Positions 63,839-64,000 of a stretch of 64,000 nucleotides of DNA are shown here, one piece after another. The notes under the pieces were generated by a model. The model searched no databases and was not told the origin of the DNA. It was given only the letters and a program-made list of their open reading frames with translations. Position numbers and translations under genes: made by a program. Positions within the stretch are counted from its first letter, which is position 1. The number at the start of each line of letters is the position of its first letter. This DNA is from Microbacterium sp. AG238 (GTDB taxonomy: Bacteria; Actinomycetota; Actinomycetes; Actinomycetales; Microbacteriaceae), in assembly GCF_003610405.1 (NCBI RefSeq), contig NZ_RAQC01000001.1, positions 930,001-994,000 on the forward strand, in the 5' to 3' direction.

Positions 63839-64000
63839 TTCAGGCCGGTGGTGGCGACGCCGCGGATGAACCAGCGCTGCAGGAAGACGAACAGCACGAT
63901 GATCGGCGCGATGACGAGAACCGACCCGGCCAGGAGCAGTCCGTAGTTCGTCGCGTTCTGACCCGTCGAGTAGAGCGAGAGCGCGACGGGGAGCGTGTAC
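63835..64000 (-). CDS. Sugar ABC transporter permease (C-terminal end)
   Basis: The last 54 residues of a MalG-type permease are present; the rest is beyond the window. The visible part has a final membrane helix (YGLLLAGSVLVIAPIIVLFV) and the family ending FLQRWFIRGVATTGLK. The stop overlaps the GH3 start as GTGA. It points to a CUT1-type sugar importer operon ending in GH3 and a LacI regulator. Confidence 0.9.
   Translation of the reverse strand, partial: YTLPVALSLYSTGQNATNYGLLLAGSVLVIAPIIVLFVFLQRWFIRGVATTGLK

Overview
The window is GC-rich actinobacterial chromosome, most likely Microbacterium or a close relative in Microbacteriaceae. This is inferred from base composition, protein style, PriA in place of HisA, ThyX in place of ThyA, RNase J, ClgR, and actinobacterial gene order; no rRNA gene is present to settle the genus. 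I see no tRNA, rRNA, CRISPR array, insertion sequence, integrase or prophage gene. Genes are densely packed with many ATGA or GTGA overlaps, and no gene-free stretch exceeds 300 bases.

Layout. 1-1.2 kb: start of a glutamate-type ABC importer (lipoprotein cut by the window edge, plus ATPase). 1.4-4.2 kb: infC-rpmI-rplT, followed by trmH and divergent from a DUF1844 gene. 4.2-8.2 kb: hisC-hisB-hisH-priA-sseB. 8.2-9.5 kb: LysM protein and lexA, divergent over SOS boxes. 9.6-17.7 kb: S9 peptidase, hflX, a methyltransferase, and miaB-miaA-GNAT-dapF. 24.5-44.2 kb: recA-recX, DUF3046, clgR, cinA, pgsA, ftsK, rnj, dapA, thyX, dapB and pnp, mixed with small housekeeping genes. The order lexA ... hflX, dapF, miaA, miaB ... 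recX, recA, clgR, pgsA, ftsK, rnj, dapA, thyX ... dapB ... pnp resembles the mycobacterial chromosome, so departures from it stand out.

Two accessory blocks interrupt this backbone. At 17.8-24.5 kb, between miaB and recX, lies a surface-protein cluster: a TasA-like exported protein, a SipW/ER-type signal peptidase, an LPXTG-anchored protein and a choice-of-anchor-G-type protein, divergent from a large LuxR/LAL-type ATPase regulator. The divergent intergenic region carries three TCAGT repeats phased at exactly 11 bp. At 44.5-55.5 kb, between pnp and rpsO (usually neighbours), lie a dicarboxylate transporter with its two-component system, a glycosyltransferase fused to an SGNH hydrolase, a DedA protein, a flavin reductase/luciferase-like monooxygenase pair, an acyltransferase and an isopenicillin-N-synthase-like oxygenase. 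A 72-bp nested palindromic repeat occurs twice there.

55.9-64 kb holds an MFS exporter, YceI, FKBP, PrsW, an FAH-family enzyme, and a sugar-use operon in the order ABC permease (cut), GH3 glycosidase, LacI regulator.

The clearest window-wide regulatory pattern is leaderless transcription: about fifteen genes have a TANNNT-like -10 box ending 6 or 7 bases before the start codon and no Shine-Dalgarno. Three of these boxes include the stop codon of the gene upstream.
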